Part shown: positions 14,399-15,942 of the stretch, piece by piece
How positions within the stretch are numbered: position 1 is the stretch's first letter
Layout of the letters: each line of letters opens with the position of its first letter
DNA from: Fimbriimonadales bacterium
GTDB lineage: Bacteria; Armatimonadota; Fimbriimonadia; Fimbriimonadales; GBS-DC
Direction of reading: 5' to 3'
Length of the DNA stretch: 15,942 nt
Assembly (NCBI GenBank): GCA_026416655.1
Contig: JAOAES010000012.1
Span: 1 to 15,942 of the forward strand
The notes under the pieces: model-generated
What the model was told of the DNA's origin: nothing
Database searches by the model: none
Seen by the model: the letters and a program-made list of their open reading frames with translations, nothing else
Program-made: the position numbers and the translations under genes

Positions 14399-15082
14399 AT
14401 GAAGCAATTAAGTTTGTTCACGGTGATTTTGACTTTGACGACGCTCACGCCGTCGTGGGCGCAAGAGACGCCTGTAGAGCAGGATTCGAAGGGACCCACC
14501 GTTCAAGCGCAGCCTCAGACGACGCCGACGCGCGGCGATGTGCTGACCCCCAGCAACCTGGCGACGCGACTGAACCTGAACGAGGAGCAACGCGCCCGCA
14601 TCGAGGGACTTTGGAAGCAATACAACGACCGCAGCGAGCAGATTCGACGCGACACCTCGCTGACTTCCGAGCAGCGCATCGTACGCCTGCGTCAGGCGCG
14701 TGAGGAATATGTGCGCCTCATCCGCACGGTCCTCAACGAGGAGCAGCTCAAAAAGTTCGAAGCGCTGCTGGAGGAGCAGTCGCCTGCACTGGGCAGCCTG
14801 GCGAATATGCGCCTGACCCCTGAGCAGATGGAGAAAATCCGCGAGATTGTGCAGCGCTACAACAAGATTCGCCAGCAGATTACCCAGGACAACTCGCTCA
14901 CGCCCGACCAGCGCTCGCGCCGCCTGCAGGAAGTCAACCAGCAGATGATGCAGGAGATTCGCAACGTGCTGCCCAAAAACCTGCAGGAGCAGTGGGACAA
15001 GGCGATGAAGCGCGACCAGCAACAGCAGGGCGGCAAGAAAGAGGAAAAGAAGGACGGCAACCAGTCGCCGCCGAACCCGTAA
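14399..15082 (+). CDS. Exported helical protein with two CpxP/Spy-like (LTxxQ-type) repeats
   Basis: A 227-residue exported protein, the only clear plus-strand gene. Signal peptide 1-21 (cleavage likely after PSWA). Two similar helical units follow: about 54-126 (LNLNEEQRARIEGLWKQYN ... SLTSEQR ... VLNEEQLKKFEALLEE) and about 134-206 (MRLTPEQMEKIREIVQRYN ... SLTPDQR ... VLPKNLQEQWDKAMKRD). They share an L(T/N)xEQ start, a QYN/RYN knot, SLTxxQR and I-R-x-VL at equal spacing. This recalls the periplasmic CpxP/Spy fold, whose members bind unfolded proteins or sense metals and envelope stress. That role is inference: pairwise similarity to Spy is likely low. The tail is Gln, Lys, Glu and Pro rich and probably disordered. 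ATG 14399 has AGGAGG 8 bases upstream; an in-frame GTG at 14354 is rejected because it would precede the promoter start. Confidence 0.92.
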   Translation: MKQLSLFTVILTLTTLTPSWAQETPVEQDSKGPTVQAQPQTTPTRGDVLTPSNLATRLNLNEEQRARIEGLWKQYNDRSEQIRRDTSLTSEQRIVRLRQAREEYVRLIRTVLNEEQLKKFEALLEEQSPALGSLANMRLTPEQMEKIREIVQRYNKIRQQITQDNSLTPDQRSRRLQEVNQQMMQEIRNVLPKNLQEQWDKAMKRDQQQQGGKKEEKKDGNQSPPNP

Positions 15083-15100
15083 GAGTGGCGTGCGCGTTTT

Positions 15101-15163
15101 ATCGTCGGCGGGACGCCGCCGCTACGAGCGCGTTCTGCGTAGCGTCGGCGTCCCGCCGACGAT
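15101..15163. repeat. 63-base near-perfect GC-rich hairpin between convergent genes
   Basis: ATCGTCGGCGGGACGCCG (15101-15118) and its exact inverse complement (15146-15163) are separated by 27 bases. Those contain a second matching pair, CGCTACG (15120-15126) with CGTAGCG (15138-15144), leaving one mismatch and an 11-base loop. It lies between the stop of the Spy-like gene (15082) and the stop of thiC (15196), a position suited to bidirectional transcription termination. There is no T-run on the distal side in either direction, so it is not a classic intrinsic terminator. A REP-like dispersed palindrome is an equally good reading. Confidence 0.8.
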
Positions 15164-15195
15164 TTGCTCCATTTGAAACGCCGATTGGTATTATT

Positions 15196-15942
15196 TCACT
15201 CCTGCCGGCTCAACTCTCGTAGTCGCTGCGTGGTCGCCATCGGGCAGAACTTGGGCCCGCACATGCTGCAGAAGGGCGCGAACTTGTGTGCCTCTTTGGG
15301 CATCGTCTCATCGTGCAGGGCGCGCGCCGTGTCGGGATCTATCGCCAGTTCGAACTGGCGGTTCCAATCGAACTCGAAGCGGGCTTTGGAGAGCGCGTCG
15401 TCCCAGTCGCGTGCGCCGGGAATGCCTTTAGCGATGTCCGCCGCGTGCGCCGCAATCCGATAGGCAATCAAGCCCTGCTTCACCTCCTCGGTGTTCGGCA
15501 AGCCAAGATGCTCTTTCGGCGTCACGTAACACAGCAACGCCGTACCGTGCCACGCCACAATCGCCGCGCCAATCGCTGAGGCGATGTGGTCATAGCCTGG
15601 CGCAATATCGGTCACCAGCGGTCCCAGCGTGTAGAACGGGGCTTCATGACACCACTCCTGCTGCAAGCGCACATTCTCTTCCAGCAGGTGCAGCGGAATA
15701 TGCCCCGGTCCTTCCACCATCACCTGCACCTCTTTTGCCCACGCGCGTTGAGTGAGCTGCCCCAGCACGCGCAGTTCCGCCAGCTGTGCTTCATCGTTCG
15801 CATCGGCGATGGAGCCTGGACGCAAGCCATCGCCTAAACTGATTGTCACATCATACCGACGACAGATGTCCAGCAGCTTGTCGAAGTGGACATAGTAGGG
15901 GTTCTCGCGGTGGTGGATCAAGCACCACTCCGCCATAATCGC
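15196..15942 (-). CDS. thiC: Phosphomethylpyrimidine synthase ThiC, C-terminal part (runs off the window)
   Basis: Radical-SAM enzyme converting aminoimidazole ribotide to hydroxymethylpyrimidine phosphate for thiamine synthesis in the cytosol. The 248 visible residues match the C-terminal part of ThiC: AIMAEWCLIHHRENPYYVHFDKLLDI, SLGDGLRPGS, VMVEGPGHIPLHLLEENV, APFYTLGPLVTDIAPGYDHIASAIGAA, LCYVTPKEHLGLPN and EEVKQGLIAYRIAAHAADIAKG. The C-terminal iron-sulfur motif CxxCxxxxC is intact in CSMCGPKFC. The frame is open through the last base, so the apparent internal Met at 15936 is not the start. The 5' end is outside the window, so a TPP riboswitch, common before thiC, cannot be checked. Downstream is the 63-base hairpin. 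Confidence 0.98.
   Translation of the reverse strand, partial: AIMAEWCLIHHRENPYYVHFDKLLDICRRYDVTISLGDGLRPGSIADANDEAQLAELRVLGQLTQRAWAKEVQVMVEGPGHIPLHLLEENVRLQQEWCHEAPFYTLGPLVTDIAPGYDHIASAIGAAIVAWHGTALLCYVTPKEHLGLPNTEEVKQGLIAYRIAAHAADIAKGIPGARDWDDALSKARFEFDWNRQFELAIDPDTARALHDETMPKEAHKFAPFCSMCGPKFCPMATTQRLRELSRQE

Noticed and set aside
15101..15163. Classical rho-independent terminator
   Set aside because: The stem is strong but no T-run follows it in either direction, so the term is not justified as stated.
15937..15942. TPP riboswitch for thiC
   Set aside because: The thiC 5' end lies beyond the window; nothing of the leader is visible.

Overview
The window looks like one end of a bacterial contig, probably metagenomic, with fairly high GC (about 60% by eye). 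It starts with a 19-base Tn5/Nextera transposon-end sequence that is library adapter, not biology, so the left boundary is artificial. The gene content is a redoxin–cytochrome c–copper monooxygenase fusion, TgpA-type transglutaminase, GH130, secreted M28-PDZ peptidase and dCache hybrid kinase. This resembles Armatimonadota, Planctomycetota, Acidobacteriota or Verrucomicrobiota genomes. I lean weakly towards Armatimonadota from general familiarity and cannot prove it here. No tRNA, rRNA, CRISPR array, IS element or phage gene is visible.

Layout, left to right. (1) Positions 20-665, minus: N-terminal part of an exported protein cut by the contig end. (2) 750-1385, minus: small MIP/aquaporin channel. 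(3) 1605-3164, minus: purH, last steps of IMP synthesis. (4) 3186-5015, minus: membrane hybrid histidine kinase, separated from purH by exactly one 21-base inverted repeat. (5) 5055-6947, minus: exported redoxin / c-type cytochrome / PHM-like copper monooxygenase fusion with its own extended -10 promoter. (6) 7047-8066, minus: exported protein of unknown function, close behind (7) 8076-9836, minus: exported M28 peptidase with PA and PDZ domains. (8) 9999-14285, minus: overlapping or nearly overlapping set tgpA-like > holA > GH130. (9) 14399-15082, plus: the only clear plus-strand gene, a secreted helical protein with two LTxxQ/CpxP-like repeats and a textbook promoter and ribosome site. (10) 15101-15163: long GC-rich hairpin between convergent genes. 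(11) 15196-15942, minus: C-terminal part of thiC, running off the window.

Functionally, housekeeping genes (purH, holA, thiC) are interleaved with envelope or secreted proteins (aquaporin, sensor kinase, copper monooxygenase fusion, peptidase, TgpA-like transglutaminase, Spy-like protein). The best candidate for something new is the co-oriented block from 9836 to 3186: exported peptidase, exported unknown, exported redox/copper fusion, then a sensor of the extracytoplasmic space. The most striking non-coding signals are the palindrome filling the kinase/purH gap, the repeated GGTATACTT promoter word, two apparently leaderless genes, and the hairpin before thiC.
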